DNA of 64,000 nucleotides from Parabacteroides timonensis (GTDB lineage: Bacteria; Bacteroidota; Bacteroidia; Bacteroidales; Tannerellaceae), in the NCBI RefSeq assembly GCF_900128505.1, contig NZ_LT669941.1, positions 3,528,420-3,592,419 on the forward strand, in the 5' to 3' direction. The position numbers and the translations under genes are program-made. The notes below the pieces were generated by a model. It made no database searches. It was not told the origin of the DNA and worked only from the letters and a program-made list of their open reading frames with translations. Below, in pieces: positions 1 through 10,800 of the stretch. How positions within the stretch are numbered: position 1 is the first letter of the stretch; the number at the start of each line of letters is the position of its first letter.

Positions 1-2205
1 ATCCTGACCGAACATATAAGTATTATAGAATGCATAATCGCCAATCTCCTGATTACCGAGCTGTCCCCAGGATGCACGGAACTTCAGGTTATCGATCCAG
101 GAAGCTGTGAAAAAGCTTTCTTCAGACATACGCCAACCGGCAGAAAAAGAAGGGAATGCTCCGAAACGGTTGTATTTCGGGAAACGTGAAGTACCGTCGT
201 ATCTGAGGTTCGCTTCCAACAGATAACGGTTATCGAAGGTGTAGTTCACACGGGCAAATGCCGAACGTAAAGCATATTCTACCTTGTTTCCTTCGGTTGC
301 CTGCGTCGTAACATCACCTGCATTTATTTCACCCAGGCTGTTATTCAGGGGAAGATCTTTACGGGACGCGCCCAGAATACGATATTGGTTATACAACTGA
401 GAATACCCCAATAAACCTTTCAGGTCATGTTTACCGAAACTCTTCGCATAATCCAGATAAGCCTGCAGGTTTACCTCGAGCATCTTATTATCCTTATTTT
501 CCACAGAACTGCGGGTTGTCCGGATGGGATCTGTAGAATCAGCCGTATAGAACTTCATACTCCGCAAAAAAGTATGTTCGTCTTTCAGATTAAAGGTCGT
601 AGAGGCATTTCCACGCAAAGATAATCCTTCGAGAATCTTATAGGTAAAAGATGCACTTCCCTGGAAATTATTGTTGTAAGTACGCGCCAAACCACTTTCC
701 CGAGCAGAAGCTACAGAGTTGTGCTCATTCTTAAACAGTCCGTAATTCCCATTCTGAAACTGAATCGGAGTAACTGGTGTTTCACGAAAAGCATAATACA
801 TTATATCTGTAATCCCGGTTGAAGGAGCAGCCATGCGGCTACGGTAAGCGGAAAGATTCAAGGACACATTCAATCGGTCGTTAATCTTTGCATCGAGGTT
901 TGAGCGAACATTGAATTTGTTATAATCAGTATTCGGCATTAACCCTTCCTTATTATGATAGCCGAAAGAAAGAGAGTATTTAATTGCCTCAGATCCTCCG
1001 TTCACACTGAGATGATGGTTGTGGAACAGTCCGTTTTCACTGAACAAAGCATCCAACCAATCGCTATTGGCAAAATGATCGGGATCCGAACCGTCTTTTA
1101 ACTTTTGCAGCGCCGTATCATCATATAACCCTTCCAGACCATCATTCTTATAGGCTTCATTCAGCAGAACACCATAGTTGTAAGAATCCAGATATTTCGG
1201 TAGACGAGTGGCCTGCTGCCAGCCCACATACCCGTTGTAAGAAATAACCGGCTTGCCTACAGCTCCTCGTTTTGTGGTAATCAAAACGACACCATTCGCT
1301 GCACGTACTCCATAGATGGATGCTGCAGCCGCATCTTTCAGGACGGAAATATTTTCAATATCATTCGGATCGACATTACTCATCGACGATTCTACGCCAT
1401 CGACAATAACCATTGCTTCCGAGTTTCCTAACGTTCCAACACCACGGACACGCAGGGCAGCACCGTCCGCTCCCGGTTGTCCGGCATTTTGTACGATCGT
1501 TACACCCGATACATTACCTGTCAGCATATTGACCGGATCCGATGTCGTTCTGTTTTCAAGAACCTCTGCTTTCACACTACTCACGGCACCGGTCAGGTTC
1601 ACTTTCTTTTGTGTTCCGTAACCGACTACGACGATCTCATCCAGATTTTGTGTATCGTCCAATAAAGATACAGGAATATCATTCCGGTTATTTACCGGGA
1701 TATTCTGCTCCATATATCCGATATAAGAAACTTGTAAAATAGCATTCTGAGGCACTTCCAGAGTAAAATGCCCATCAAGATCCGTCACTGTACCATTCGT
1801 TGTTCCACGTTCTATCACATTCGCACCAATAACCGGTTCACCGGTTTTGTCTCTCACGACACCTGCCACCTTTTTCTTCTGCTGGGAAACTGATGCTTTC
1901 GTAGTCTTCTGCGAAATGACGATCATTTTCCCTTGAATAGAGTAACTCAATCCATTATCCAGTATAACCGACAAAACTTCTTCTACAGACGCATCCTTAA
2001 AATTATGGGTTATCTGTTTGTTTTCATTGACTTCATCCTTTTTATAAATGACTGAATATTGAAGCTGCTTTTCCACTTCCTTCAGAACTGTTTTCAAAGG
2101 AACATTCCTGAACTGTTGAGTGATTTTCTGAGCGTCCACCGATAAGGAGCCGGAAAGTAGCAAGGCCAGTATTAAAGACCTTCCCACAAGTTTTTTGTAC
2201 ATCAT
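1..2205 (-). CDS. SusC/RagA-type TonB-dependent receptor, C-terminus cut by window edge
   Basis: Outer-membrane TonB-dependent transporter of the SusC family, expected to import oligosaccharides with a SusD partner. The minus-strand frame is open from the left edge to 2205. The start is ATG ATG TAC AAA AAA and is followed by a hydrophobic signal peptide. In order come an STN domain (about residues 25-80), a carboxypeptidase-regulatory-like domain with VIGANVIERGTTNGTVTD, a TonB box with LDEIVVVGYGTQKK, then plug and barrel. The last 48 bases before FecR hold no hairpin, unlike the other SusC leaders here. It lies downstream of FecR (2254) and sigma (3439), so it is the signalling receptor of PUL 1. 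Its SusD and enzymes must lie left of the window. The family is certain; the substrate is unknown. Confidence 0.95.
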   Translation of the reverse strand, partial: MMYKKLVGRSLILALLLSGSLSVDAQKITQQFRNVPLKTVLKEVEKQLQYSVIYKKDEVNENKQITHNFKDASVEEVLSVILDNGLSYSIQGKMIVISQKTTKASVSQQKKKVAGVVRDKTGEPVIGANVIERGTTNGTVTDLDGHFTLEVPQNAILQVSYIGYMEQNIPVNNRNDIPVSLLDDTQNLDEIVVVGYGTQKKVNLTGAVSSVKAEVLENRTTSDPVNMLTGNVSGVTIVQNAGQPGADGAALRVRGVGTLGNSEAMVIVDGVESSMSNVDPNDIENISVLKDAAAASIYGVRAANGVVLITTKRGAVGKPVISYNGYVGWQQATRLPKYLDSYNYGVLLNEAYKNDGLEGLYDDTALQKLKDGSDPDHFANSDWLDALFSENGLFHNHHLSVNGGSEAIKYSLSFGYHNKEGLMPNTDYNKFNVRSNLDAKINDRLNVSLNLSAYRSRMAAPSTGITDIMYYAFRETPVTPIQFQNGNYGLFKNEHNSVASARESGLARTYNNNFQGSASFTYKILEGLSLRGNASTTFNLKDEHTFLRSMKFYTADSTDPIRTTRSSVENKDNKMLEVNLQAYLDYAKSFGKHDLKGLLGYSQLYNQYRILGASRKDLPLNNSLGEINAGDVTTQATEGNKVEYALRSAFARVNYTFDNRYLLEANLRYDGTSRFPKYNRFGAFPSFSAGWRMSEESFFTASWIDNLKFRASWGQLGNQEIGDYAFYNTYMFGQD

Positions 2206-2253
2206 AAGATAGATAATTAGTTATTAGATTTAATACATATATAAACAAACGCG

Positions 2254-3252
2254 CTATTGTTTTCTAATATAAATGTCCTGTCCCTGCCGCTCAAAACGTA
2301 TTGGGATAATATCTGACAGTGCCCTCAGGAACTGATCAATAGTCTCCTCGTTCCGCAATGAGACCCTGAAGGTGGCGTCTTCATCAAGCGTTGTATCCAG
2401 ATGTATCTTCACATCATACTTTCTTGACAGGCGGACAGCCAATTCGCCCAAAGCTATTTCGTCATATTCGACTCTTCCTTCTATCCACGACCGGTATTGC
2501 GAGGCCTGTACATGATGGCTGGTAAAGTCTTTCGTTTCTTTATCGAAACAAATCATTTCGCCGGGCTTCACCTCCATTTGCCGACCTTGATACAATACCT
2601 CGACAGCTCCTTCCAATAAAGTCGTTGACGAAAAAGGATCTTCCGGATAAGATGTTACATTGAACTTGGTTCCTTTTACCACGACATCATAGCAACCGGT
2701 CTTTACCAGAAAAGGCGTTTTATCGGATTGCTTTTCCACTTCGAAATAGGCTTCTCCTTCCAGTTCTACCACCCTGTTCCTTGCATTAAAATTATCGGCA
2801 TAGCGTAAAGTCGATCCGGCATTCAGCCAAACAACGGTTCCATCGGTCAGCATCACTCTGCTTTTCTCACCGTAAGCAGTGACCAAGGCAAAATAAGCGG
2901 GATCTACTTGCTTACTGAAAAGAGAAAATATCCCCAAAGAACCACCTAACAATACAACTACGATTACAGCGGCCACTGCCACCGCCTGGCGCAAACTATA
3001 CCGTTTGGGCCTCAACATTTCCGACATACCGCCTTGTATATGGACACGTCGTTGCAAATGTTTCCATTCGCTGACGACATCCCGGCCGGGTACAACTGAT
3101 TGCATCCACTCTTTTTCCCACAGACGGAACATTTCATAATTATCCGTACGGGCATTCACAAACAGAAAAAGTTCTTCCTCTTCCGGTAAGGTGATGTTCC
3201 CCTCAAAATAATGCACAGCTAATTGATGAATATTCTCCTTTTCCAATTCCAT
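2254..3252 (-). CDS. FecR-family anti-sigma factor of PUL 1
   Basis: Inner-membrane anti-sigma factor that holds the neighbouring ECF sigma factor inactive until the STN domain of the SusC receptor signals substrate. Residues 1-85 form a cytoplasmic sigma-binding region. One membrane segment lies at about 90-110 (AVAVAAVIVVVLLGG). The periplasmic FecR domain begins near 125 (VMLTDGTVVWLNAGSTLRY) and a DUF4974-like tail begins near 265. The 332-residue length is normal for the Bacteroidota form. It sits 186 bases downstream of sigma and 48 bases upstream of SusC on the same strand, so the three are probably co-transcribed. Confidence 0.93.
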   Translation of the reverse strand: MELEKENIHQLAVHYFEGNITLPEEEELFLFVNARTDNYEMFRLWEKEWMQSVVPGRDVVSEWKHLQRRVHIQGGMSEMLRPKRYSLRQAVAVAAVIVVVLLGGSLGIFSLFSKQVDPAYFALVTAYGEKSRVMLTDGTVVWLNAGSTLRYADNFNARNRVVELEGEAYFEVEKQSDKTPFLVKTGCYDVVVKGTKFNVTSYPEDPFSSTTLLEGAVEVLYQGRQMEVKPGEMICFDKETKDFTSHHVQASQYRSWIEGRVEYDEIALGELAVRLSRKYDVKIHLDTTLDEDATFRVSLRNEETIDQFLRALSDIIPIRFERQGQDIYIRKQ

Positions 3253-3438
3253 AATTTTTGCTTTCTATATGATGTAACAACTCATTTCTATTTTACCCAA
3301 CCCCGGGAGGGTGTTTTTTATCATTGGAACTACTTTTTCTTTTACCGGTTGTGAGATCTATATATGATACTCCAGTAACCTCGGAGGAAGATTATAGATA
3401 GCTGATAGAGGAAGGGGCGACAAGTCTAATGTTTCCCT

Positions 3439-4053
3439 CTAATCGGATAACAACCATGCAATAACAACAATATAAATATCAAGCGGATACTTATCTTTAA
3501 AATATTTGGAGAAGGTCATTAAGGCTTTGGCTATATGCTTTTCAACAGCGGTCGTGGAGATACCTAAAGTTTCAGCTATCTCACGATTTTTCTTTTTATC
3601 AAAACGGCTCATAATAAATACTTCACGGCAACGTGGAGGCAATGTGTTTACAACGGTGTCCACCTGTTCCTGTAATTCCTTATATAATAAGGTACATTCG
3701 GGTGTCAGGTTAAAATCCAGACTATACAATTCTTCTTTCCCGGGAAGAGTGGCCAGATACTCGACATTATGCTGTTCTACGATTTGAATATGTTTTAAGT
3801 AATTCAGACAAGCATTCCGAACCATTGCAAACAAAAGGGAAGAGACGGATATGGCTTCTATTAACTGACGCTTTTCCCAGAATTTCAAAAAACTTTCCTG
3901 AATAATATCCCGTATGGCCTCCTGATCTTTCACAAAACGAGAGGCATATCCGCGCAAACGAGGATAATAGCTTCTGAAAAGAAATTCAAAAGCCTGATCG
4001 TTTCCGTTCTTTATTTCCTGCAATAATGTTTTCTCGTCGGTAAAATCTGCCAT
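3439..4053 (-). CDS. ECF RNA polymerase sigma-70 factor of PUL 1
   Basis: Extracytoplasmic-function sigma factor that should direct transcription of PUL 1 when released by the FecR protein downstream. Region 2 is visible at about residues 20-85 (AFEFLFRSYYPRLRGYASRF, DIIQESFLKFWEKR). Region 4 is at about 125-180, with a helix-turn-helix in NREIAETLGISTTAVEKHI. The 204 residues end in a short hydrophobic tail. A TAnnTTTG box lies 30 bases upstream. The sigma, FecR, SusC order is the standard signalling arrangement of Bacteroides PULs. Confidence 0.93.
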   Translation of the reverse strand: MADFTDEKTLLQEIKNGNDQAFEFLFRSYYPRLRGYASRFVKDQEAIRDIIQESFLKFWEKRQLIEAISVSSLLFAMVRNACLNYLKHIQIVEQHNVEYLATLPGKEELYSLDFNLTPECTLLYKELQEQVDTVVNTLPPRCREVFIMSRFDKKKNREIAETLGISTTAVEKHIAKALMTFSKYFKDKYPLDIYIVVIAWLLSD

Positions 4054-4083
4054 ACATCACCATGTAACGCCGTTAATAGAAAG

Positions 4084-4091
4084 CAAAAGTA
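4084..4091 (-). promoter_or_regulatory. -7 box of PUL 1 sigma gene
   Basis: On the minus strand this reads TACTTTTG, a perfect match to the Bacteroidota -7 box TAnnTTTG. It lies about 30 bases before the sigma start codon. No clear TTG sits 19 bases upstream, so only half of the promoter is supported. Confidence 0.5.
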
Positions 4092-4171
4092 TAGAAATTA
4101 TTCTGAAATCTACACGACAAACCTTTCTTCTGCTTTCTACAAGTATTATTTTATATAAGATTTGAAAACAA

Positions 4172-4207
4172 AACAACCCTTCAGATCAACACATCCGAAG
4201 GGTTGTT
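4172..4207 (-). terminator. Intrinsic terminator after the GH97 gene
   Basis: A perfect 11-bp inverted repeat, AACAACCCTTC and GAAGGGTTGTT, encloses a 14-base loop. Read leftward it runs into TTTTGTTTTC. It lies 50 bases after the stop of the GH97 gene and closes the PUL 2 operon before the sigma gene of PUL 1. Confidence 0.8.
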
Positions 4208-4256
4208 AATAAAAATCAACGGTCTTTTTCAACCGGAATCTTCCCTTTTATTTTAT

Positions 4257-6206
4257 TTATTCCAAAGTGGCTACCCAACCTCCGTTACGAACCATACGGA
4301 TCGTTACACTCGAAGAAGCATTCACTTTCTTATTGTCCTTTTTATAATCCATCGCCTGACGCTCTGCATTTACGCCATCCTGGAAATAGTCTATATTATA
4401 TTCTTTGCCTTCGGGCAGGAAGTCGAGGTTTATTGTGACCTCTTTTCCTTTACTTCCGGAAATACCTCCGATATACCATTTATCTCCTTTGCGACGAGCT
4501 ACGACAACAGCTTCGCCCACTTTGGCATACAGGCAACGTGTTTCATCCCAGACAACCGGAACAGAAGCCATAAAATCCAAACAATCCTTCTCCCGGTTAT
4601 AATAAATAGGATTATCAGCCAGCATTTGCAATCCACTTTCAAAGACAACATACAAAGCCAGCTGATAAGCACGGGTACCGACGCTCATGGCATTGGTACG
4701 GGTATAATGTACATCTTCGGGATGGGCACTGATCATCGAACCCGGTGTATAATCCATCGGACCGACAAAATTCCGCATAAAAGGCTGATAGATACTGTTG
4801 TCTGGTATACAGCGGTTTCCCTGTTCCATTCCCAGTACACCTTCGTAAGAGATCACATTCGGATACTTATGTTCCAGCCCTGCCGGTTTGAATGAGCCAT
4901 GAAAATCGACAAACAAATGGTGCTTGGCTGCTTCTTTAGCCACACGTTCATAATAGTTTACCATCCACTGGTCGCTGCGATCCATAAAGTCGATCTTCAC
5001 TCCGGCAATTCCCCATTCGTTGAATTTCTGGAACAGGTCGAAGTTATTTTCCACTGCCAGCCAGGTAAGCCAAAGGACTATTTTCACATTCCGTTCTTTG
5101 GCATAACTGATTAGTTCGAACAAATCGATCGTAGGATTGGGGATGAAAGGATTATAAGTCGTCTCGGCCCATCCTTCATCCATCAGCATATAAGGAATGC
5201 CATTGGCAGATGCAAAATCAATATAGTACTTATAAGAGTCCATATTATAACCGGACTTGAAATCCACTCCGTATAATGCTGCATCATGCCACCATTCCCA
5301 GGCAACATGACCGGGTTTTACCCAACTCACATCACCCAATACATTCTGGGACGATAACTTACAGACCATATCGTTTCCAATCAGCTGACGATCGTCTTTG
5401 GTAATCATGAAGAAACGCCACGGAAAGCTACGGTTACCGGAAGTACGTGCAATATAATCGGCTTCTTTTACAATTTTCAGACTGCGGTCGCCATCTTCAC
5501 CAAACTCCAAAGGGCAATTCGGGAATACAGAAGTCAGGCCATTTCTTCCTGTACTTTTGAAAAACATACAGGGATAGTCGGACAGATCGGCTTCCGAAAT
5601 CAATATCTTATATCCTTGCTCATTTTCCAGCAGGATAGGCAAATAGGTCATCTTATCATTTGCCTTATAGTCTGTTGTATGGATATGGGTATAAGGATAT
5701 TCATACGATGTTTTAAAACTATTGGGTTGCGAGATATGGGCCAGATAATCGCTACCGAAATTGATACCGCAAGTTTCATCATAAATATCTATCTGTCCTT
5801 TTCTGGCTGTTATAAAACGATAGGCAACACCATCGTCGAACACTCTGAATTCGACAGAAAAATCTCCTTTGAAGTTAAGTAACAGGATATTGCAATTGTT
5901 CTCCACCACTGCATTCTTAAAGGAGATCTCAGGTTTTATCGTTTCATGAATAGTCCCTCGCTTGACAGTTTTCAACACGGCTGAAGTACCCAGTACCTCA
6001 TCACCCAAATCCAACCGGAGGGAACAGTCTTTCAACAGAAGGTCGTCGCCGGCATAAACAGAATAAGCGATCTGTCCGGTAGTATTGACCGATACTTTCA
6101 ACTTCTTATCAGGAGAATACACATCCTGAGTAGCAGCATGCATTTGTGCTGCAAAGAGTAAAAGCAGTAGCCAGAGGCTACTGCTTATTGATACTACTTT
6201 TTTCAT
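4257..6206 (-). CDS. GH97-family glycoside hydrolase, probable retaining (alpha-galactosidase-like) type
   Basis: Secreted or periplasmic glycosidase of family GH97, the family of SusB and of the retaining alpha-galactosidase BtGH97b. A signal peptide covers residues 1-24 (ending MHAAT). An N-terminal beta-sandwich is followed by a (beta/alpha)8 barrel with AWEWWHDAALYG (about 302-313). D406 in GVKIDF is where retaining members carry the nucleophile, and E455 in ISYEG fits the acid/base. The inverting SusB group lacks that Asp, so a retaining alpha-galactosidase-like activity is more likely than alpha-glucosidase; this is inference from family knowledge. It is the last gene of PUL 2, 10 bases after the SusD gene, and the only enzyme there. 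Confidence 0.88.
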   Translation of the reverse strand: MKKVVSISSSLWLLLLLFAAQMHAATQDVYSPDKKLKVSVNTTGQIAYSVYAGDDLLLKDCSLRLDLGDEVLGTSAVLKTVKRGTIHETIKPEISFKNAVVENNCNILLLNFKGDFSVEFRVFDDGVAYRFITARKGQIDIYDETCGINFGSDYLAHISQPNSFKTSYEYPYTHIHTTDYKANDKMTYLPILLENEQGYKILISEADLSDYPCMFFKSTGRNGLTSVFPNCPLEFGEDGDRSLKIVKEADYIARTSGNRSFPWRFFMITKDDRQLIGNDMVCKLSSQNVLGDVSWVKPGHVAWEWWHDAALYGVDFKSGYNMDSYKYYIDFASANGIPYMLMDEGWAETTYNPFIPNPTIDLFELISYAKERNVKIVLWLTWLAVENNFDLFQKFNEWGIAGVKIDFMDRSDQWMVNYYERVAKEAAKHHLFVDFHGSFKPAGLEHKYPNVISYEGVLGMEQGNRCIPDNSIYQPFMRNFVGPMDYTPGSMISAHPEDVHYTRTNAMSVGTRAYQLALYVVFESGLQMLADNPIYYNREKDCLDFMASVPVVWDETRCLYAKVGEAVVVARRKGDKWYIGGISGSKGKEVTINLDFLPEGKEYNIDYFQDGVNAERQAMDYKKDNKKVNASSSVTIRMVRNGGWVATLE

Positions 6207-6216
6207 ATACTAGTTA

Positions 6217-7839
6217 TTATTTATAATAAGACAAAGCCCACCATACATCATTCATATAATCGTTTGTCTTATTGGATAACTCAGCCGTTCCATTCAGATA
6301 GTTGGCTTCATTACGTACCATTTCATCCTGCGGATAAGGCAGACGACCGATCATCTTTCCATTTGTAACGCTTAACTTGCTGGGGTTCGGATTGTCGGTA
6401 ATGACACTCGGATAATGCGTACGTCTCCAGTCGTTCCAGATTTGAAGACCATTGCCGAACAGTGCCAGCCATTTTTGTGTGATCACTTCATCCAAGGCAC
6501 CTCTCAGGTTCATTGCTTTATTTTCACCCAGTGCGGGAACCGTACTGATATAGTTTTCAATTTCCTCATCGGTGATAGGAGCTCCGAGCAGGGTCAACGA
6601 ACGCATACCCATGCGGATACCTTCCCGGTAATATGTATCTGCTGTTCCGGAGATATAGCCTTTCAACACCGCTTCAGCCAACAGGAAGTAAACTTCGGCT
6701 GCACCCATTACCGTTGTTGCGCCTTTCCGGTTGAGTACCGTTTCTTTTTTGAAAGAAGCAAAGCCGTAACGTCCGATATTAGGAGCGAAATCTTCATCAA
6801 ATGTCATATTTTTCAAAACATCATCGACATCATCCATTTCGCATCCGTTCTTCATACCTTCGTAGTCCTCGTAATTGCCGTAATACTTTCCTTCGGCATC
6901 GTAAACGGCTGCTATATATTTCAAACGTGGATCGATTTGAGAAGCACTGTATTTCTTAAATGCAGAAATATAGGTACTTGAATAACAGTAACCACGTGAA
7001 CCTATATAATATTGAATATCGGTAGCCCATTCATTATCGAGGTAACTGGGTTGTCCGGTCACTGTCGGCTGATGATTGACTTTTGCCACTTCATCCATCG
7101 AAGAAATAACCCCGGCAGCAACGGCTTTACCCACATACTTCTTAGCCAGTTCCGGTTCTACATTCGATATCTGGATAGCCATACGCAGCATAAGTGAAGC
7201 TCCGAATTTAATCCATTTGTCGCGACTACCGCCATACAGGATATCGTCTTCGAAAACCGGATCTGAAGAGTTTTGCAATGTTTGAACTCCATCATCCAGT
7301 AATTGCAGAAGACCTTTGAACTTATCCGTTCCCAAATAGATATCCTTTTCAGTTCTGTATACAGGATAAGAAATTCCATTCAGCGCCTTTCCTCCTTCAT
7401 CATAAGGAACGGGACCGAATGTATCGGTATATCTGCTTGAGACAAGTACACGGACGATATCGACCTGTGCTTGTTTGGAGGCCGAAGCAGTTTCCTCTGC
7501 CAGTTGATCGTCCATCAGGTTGATGTAACGCAGATAGTCTACACAATAAGATCTCCATATACTTGAGTAAACACCCATTGCGGTTCCGTCTACCGTAAAA
7601 GTATTACCGACGATGTCGTAGTTACCATTGGTGGTTGCTGTATACTGCATCATCGGAGCGAAATATTTCATTTCGCCGGAAGGTATACTCAGCGTACCTA
7701 CTACATTGTGGAAAAGGTTGTCTGTTCCTACCTTTGTCACTTTATTGGGATCTTTATTCAAATCACCAAAGTCGGCATTACAATTAGTCAATGTAAGTCC
7801 CAGTAATGCTATCGACAAATAATTTATTATATGTTTCAT
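6217..7839 (-). CDS. SusD/RagB-like outer-membrane lipoprotein (SusD-like group 2)
   Basis: Surface glycan-binding lipoprotein that caps the SusC receptor. The signal peptide ends in a lipobox LTLTNC with the lipidated Cys at residue 20, followed by DFGDLNKDPNK, typical of the SusD_RagB group 2 family (PF12771-like). The C-terminal half has KWLALFGNGLQIWNDWRRTHYPS, the usual Trp/Arg-rich stretch near the end of SusD proteins. The 540 residues match the family. It starts 14 bases after the SusC stop, so the pair is translated from one message in PUL 2. Confidence 0.92.
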   Translation of the reverse strand: MKHIINYLSIALLGLTLTNCNADFGDLNKDPNKVTKVGTDNLFHNVVGTLSIPSGEMKYFAPMMQYTATTNGNYDIVGNTFTVDGTAMGVYSSIWRSYCVDYLRYINLMDDQLAEETASASKQAQVDIVRVLVSSRYTDTFGPVPYDEGGKALNGISYPVYRTEKDIYLGTDKFKGLLQLLDDGVQTLQNSSDPVFEDDILYGGSRDKWIKFGASLMLRMAIQISNVEPELAKKYVGKAVAAGVISSMDEVAKVNHQPTVTGQPSYLDNEWATDIQYYIGSRGYCYSSTYISAFKKYSASQIDPRLKYIAAVYDAEGKYYGNYEDYEGMKNGCEMDDVDDVLKNMTFDEDFAPNIGRYGFASFKKETVLNRKGATTVMGAAEVYFLLAEAVLKGYISGTADTYYREGIRMGMRSLTLLGAPITDEEIENYISTVPALGENKAMNLRGALDEVITQKWLALFGNGLQIWNDWRRTHYPSVITDNPNPSKLSVTNGKMIGRLPYPQDEMVRNEANYLNGTAELSNKTNDYMNDVWWALSYYK

Positions 7840-7853
7840 TGTTTACCAGTGTA

Positions 7854-10800
7854 TTAAAATTTAAGATTCAGATTTATACCTAACGAACGTACAGCAGGTT
7901 CACCGCCATTTTCAACACCTTCCATACCCACAGTCGAGTTCAGGGAGAATGTCGGATCACAGAAATCGCTTCCTCTCCAGATGAAGAACGGATTACTGAA
8001 TACCAACGAAACATTGGCCTGTTTAAGCATCAGCTTGGAGATAAAACTTGCCGGTAACTTGTACCCCAGTGAAATTTCCTTCATACGGATAAAACCACCG
8101 TTATATACGTTCTGGGAAGCTGTTACACTCTGTATCTTGCCTAATTTCAACGGATCGAGACCAGTTCCGTTCGCATAATATTCATCGCGTCCCGGCACAG
8201 AATTGATATGGGTTCCGTGTTCATACATCCAACGGGAAGTCTTTGAATAATACTTATGTCCCAGGCGGCTGTCGATAGTCAGGTTCAAATAAAAGTCTTT
8301 ATATTCCAAATGACTGGTAAGTCCCATAATCACTTTTGGAATAGCAGAGCCTAAATAAGAGTTATAACTCTTATCGTACAATGGATATCCATTGGCATCG
8401 CGCTGAATATTCCCGGAGTCGTCATACAGATAGTCTGAGCCGTACATCACACCGTAAGGTTCACCTTCAATGGCCATTACACTCATTGCCTCCACAAAAT
8501 ACATTTGTATACTCTTCAAACCATCATGCAGTTTCTTCACTTTACTATAGTTACGTGACAACGTAAAGCCCAGATCCCAAGTGAAATCTTTTGTCTCGAC
8601 AGGTCTTCCGCTCAATGAAATTTCAAAACCATGATTATTCACAGAACCGGCATTCATCAGGCTGGATGAAAATCCGGATGAATTAGGAATAGGTATCTGC
8701 AAGATCTGATCTTTTGTCGTATTATTATAGTAGGAAACATCCAAACCAAGGCGATCATTAAAGAAACGGATATCGAGACCATATTCAGCTGAATTAGTTC
8801 TCATCGGCTTCAGGTCAAGCGGTGGCAACTGTGTATTCTGGATATTTCCGGGATATACAGTCGAACCTGATTCAGTGGGGAAACCTCCGGGGAATAAGCC
8901 GTAATACATATCGAGCTGATAAGCATTCGTATCACTACCAACCTGTGCCCATGAAGCACGGATCTTTCCAAAGCTGAACCAGTCCGGGCGATCCATTAAC
9001 TCAGAGAAAACCAAGCTACCTCCGACTGAAGGATAGAAATAAGAGTTATTCTGCTTGGGCAGAGTAGAACTCCAGTCGTTTCTGGCCGTAAATGACAGAT
9101 AAAGGAAACGGTTATACGACAGGTCCAAAGAACCGTACATGCCCCACATCCGTTTGTTCATCATATAAAAAGAAGCCTTCTGATTTTTGGCATTGCTCGG
9201 AGTATATAGACCTTCTGCAATGAAGTCGGCGGCTTCCACACTGGTGCTGCGAGTTTTCTGTGACCAGTAGTTTCCTCCCATCATCGCATCCAGCCCGAAC
9301 TTACCAAACTCTCCATGATATTCTGCATACAAATCACTGTTTACCAGCAGGTTTTTGCTATTATATTTACTCATTCCACCCTTTGTCATATAATCGGAAC
9401 GTCCGGCCATGGAAGCCCAGAAACCTGATCTCTGCGGAATAGTCTGATCGGTATTAAAATCGGTCATTTCTAACCCCTGACGATAAGTGACTTTCAGGTT
9501 ATTCAGTATCTTATAACTGACAGAAGCCAGTCCGTTACCATTATAGCTCTGGTCGTTATTCTTATATTGATACAGTATATAATAAGGGTTCAGGGCACCG
9601 TCCCAGTTATTCATCAGACCACCGGTAGTGATATCACGTCCCATAGCTTCCAGTTTCTTCAGATCCGTATCGGCCCCCATAATGGGTAATACCGTTGTCG
9701 GGTTGAATTGTCCGTGTCCGCTCTCCGGGCGTTGATGGGCATTGGTTACATTAAAATTGATCTTAAAATCATAACTCAGGCGTGAGGTCAGATCACCATT
9801 CATACGCATGGTCAGGTTATGTTTCATATAATTAAAAGCCGGCGTAATATCCTTGTAGTACTCGTTTCCATAAGCAAAACGGAAAGTAGCTTTCTTTGTT
9901 CCACCGATGATAGAGAGCGTATTGGCTGTATTAAAACCATTATTATAAAAATCCATCGGTTTATAACGGGAAACATATTTATGTTCCGAGCCATCGATAA
10001 AGACAGATGTCGTATTAGGATCGAGCTTCGCACCATAAGCATCTTCAGAAACAGCCATAGCATCAGCCAGTGTCTTCGGATAGTTTCCTCCTTGTCCGCT
10101 ACCATACACCTGCTGATACTGAGCCAATCCGGCATAAGGCATCAACATGGATGTATTTGTGTTGAACTCGATACCGATTCCCTGATCGGCCACCCCTTTC
10201 TTTGTAGTAATAAGGAGAGCTCCACGGGAAGCTTTCGAGCCATAAAGAGCGGCAGCCGACGGACCTTTCAGTACGCTGATGGATTCAATATCATCCATAT
10301 TCATTCCACTCAGGCCATCGCCATAGTCTGTCCCACCAAATGGGCTCACATCGGTATTGTTCGAGTTATCGACAGGTACACCGTCAATAACATACAAAGG
10401 TTTGTTTGTAGACCCTGATGCTATTTCACCAATTCCTCTTAATACTATCTTAGTTGAACCGCTACGTTTATTTCCGGTAATATCCAATCCGGCGATCTTA
10501 CCTCCCAAACTTGTCAGTAAGTTTCCTGAATGCACTTCGCTTATCTCCGATGCAGATAACTGGGCGGCAGAATAGTTCAATGCACGTTCGCTCTTTGAGA
10601 TACCCAAAGCTGTAACCACTACTTCATCCAGCAATTGGGTATCTTCCAATAATTGAACAGATAGGGTTTTCTCTTTACCGACTGCTATTTCTCGGTTCTT
10701 ATATCCGATATAGGATACCAGAACAACCGGACTTCCGGATATCTCCAATGAGAAATCACCATCCATATCGGTAATTGTACCGTTTGTTGTTCCTTTCACT

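Noticed and set aside
3290..3325. CCC/GGG-rich hairpin with GTTTTTT between sigma and FecR of PUL 1
   Set aside because: The stem is short and asymmetric with almost no loop; considered as an antisense terminator but not supported.
4203..4895. Long plus-strand open frame opposite the GH97 gene
   Set aside because: It is entirely antisense to a gene with clear GH97 motifs and shows no recognisable domain.
9819..10418. 199-codon plus-strand frame opposite SusC of PUL 2
   Set aside because: Antisense to conserved SusC plug sequence; no leader or domain.
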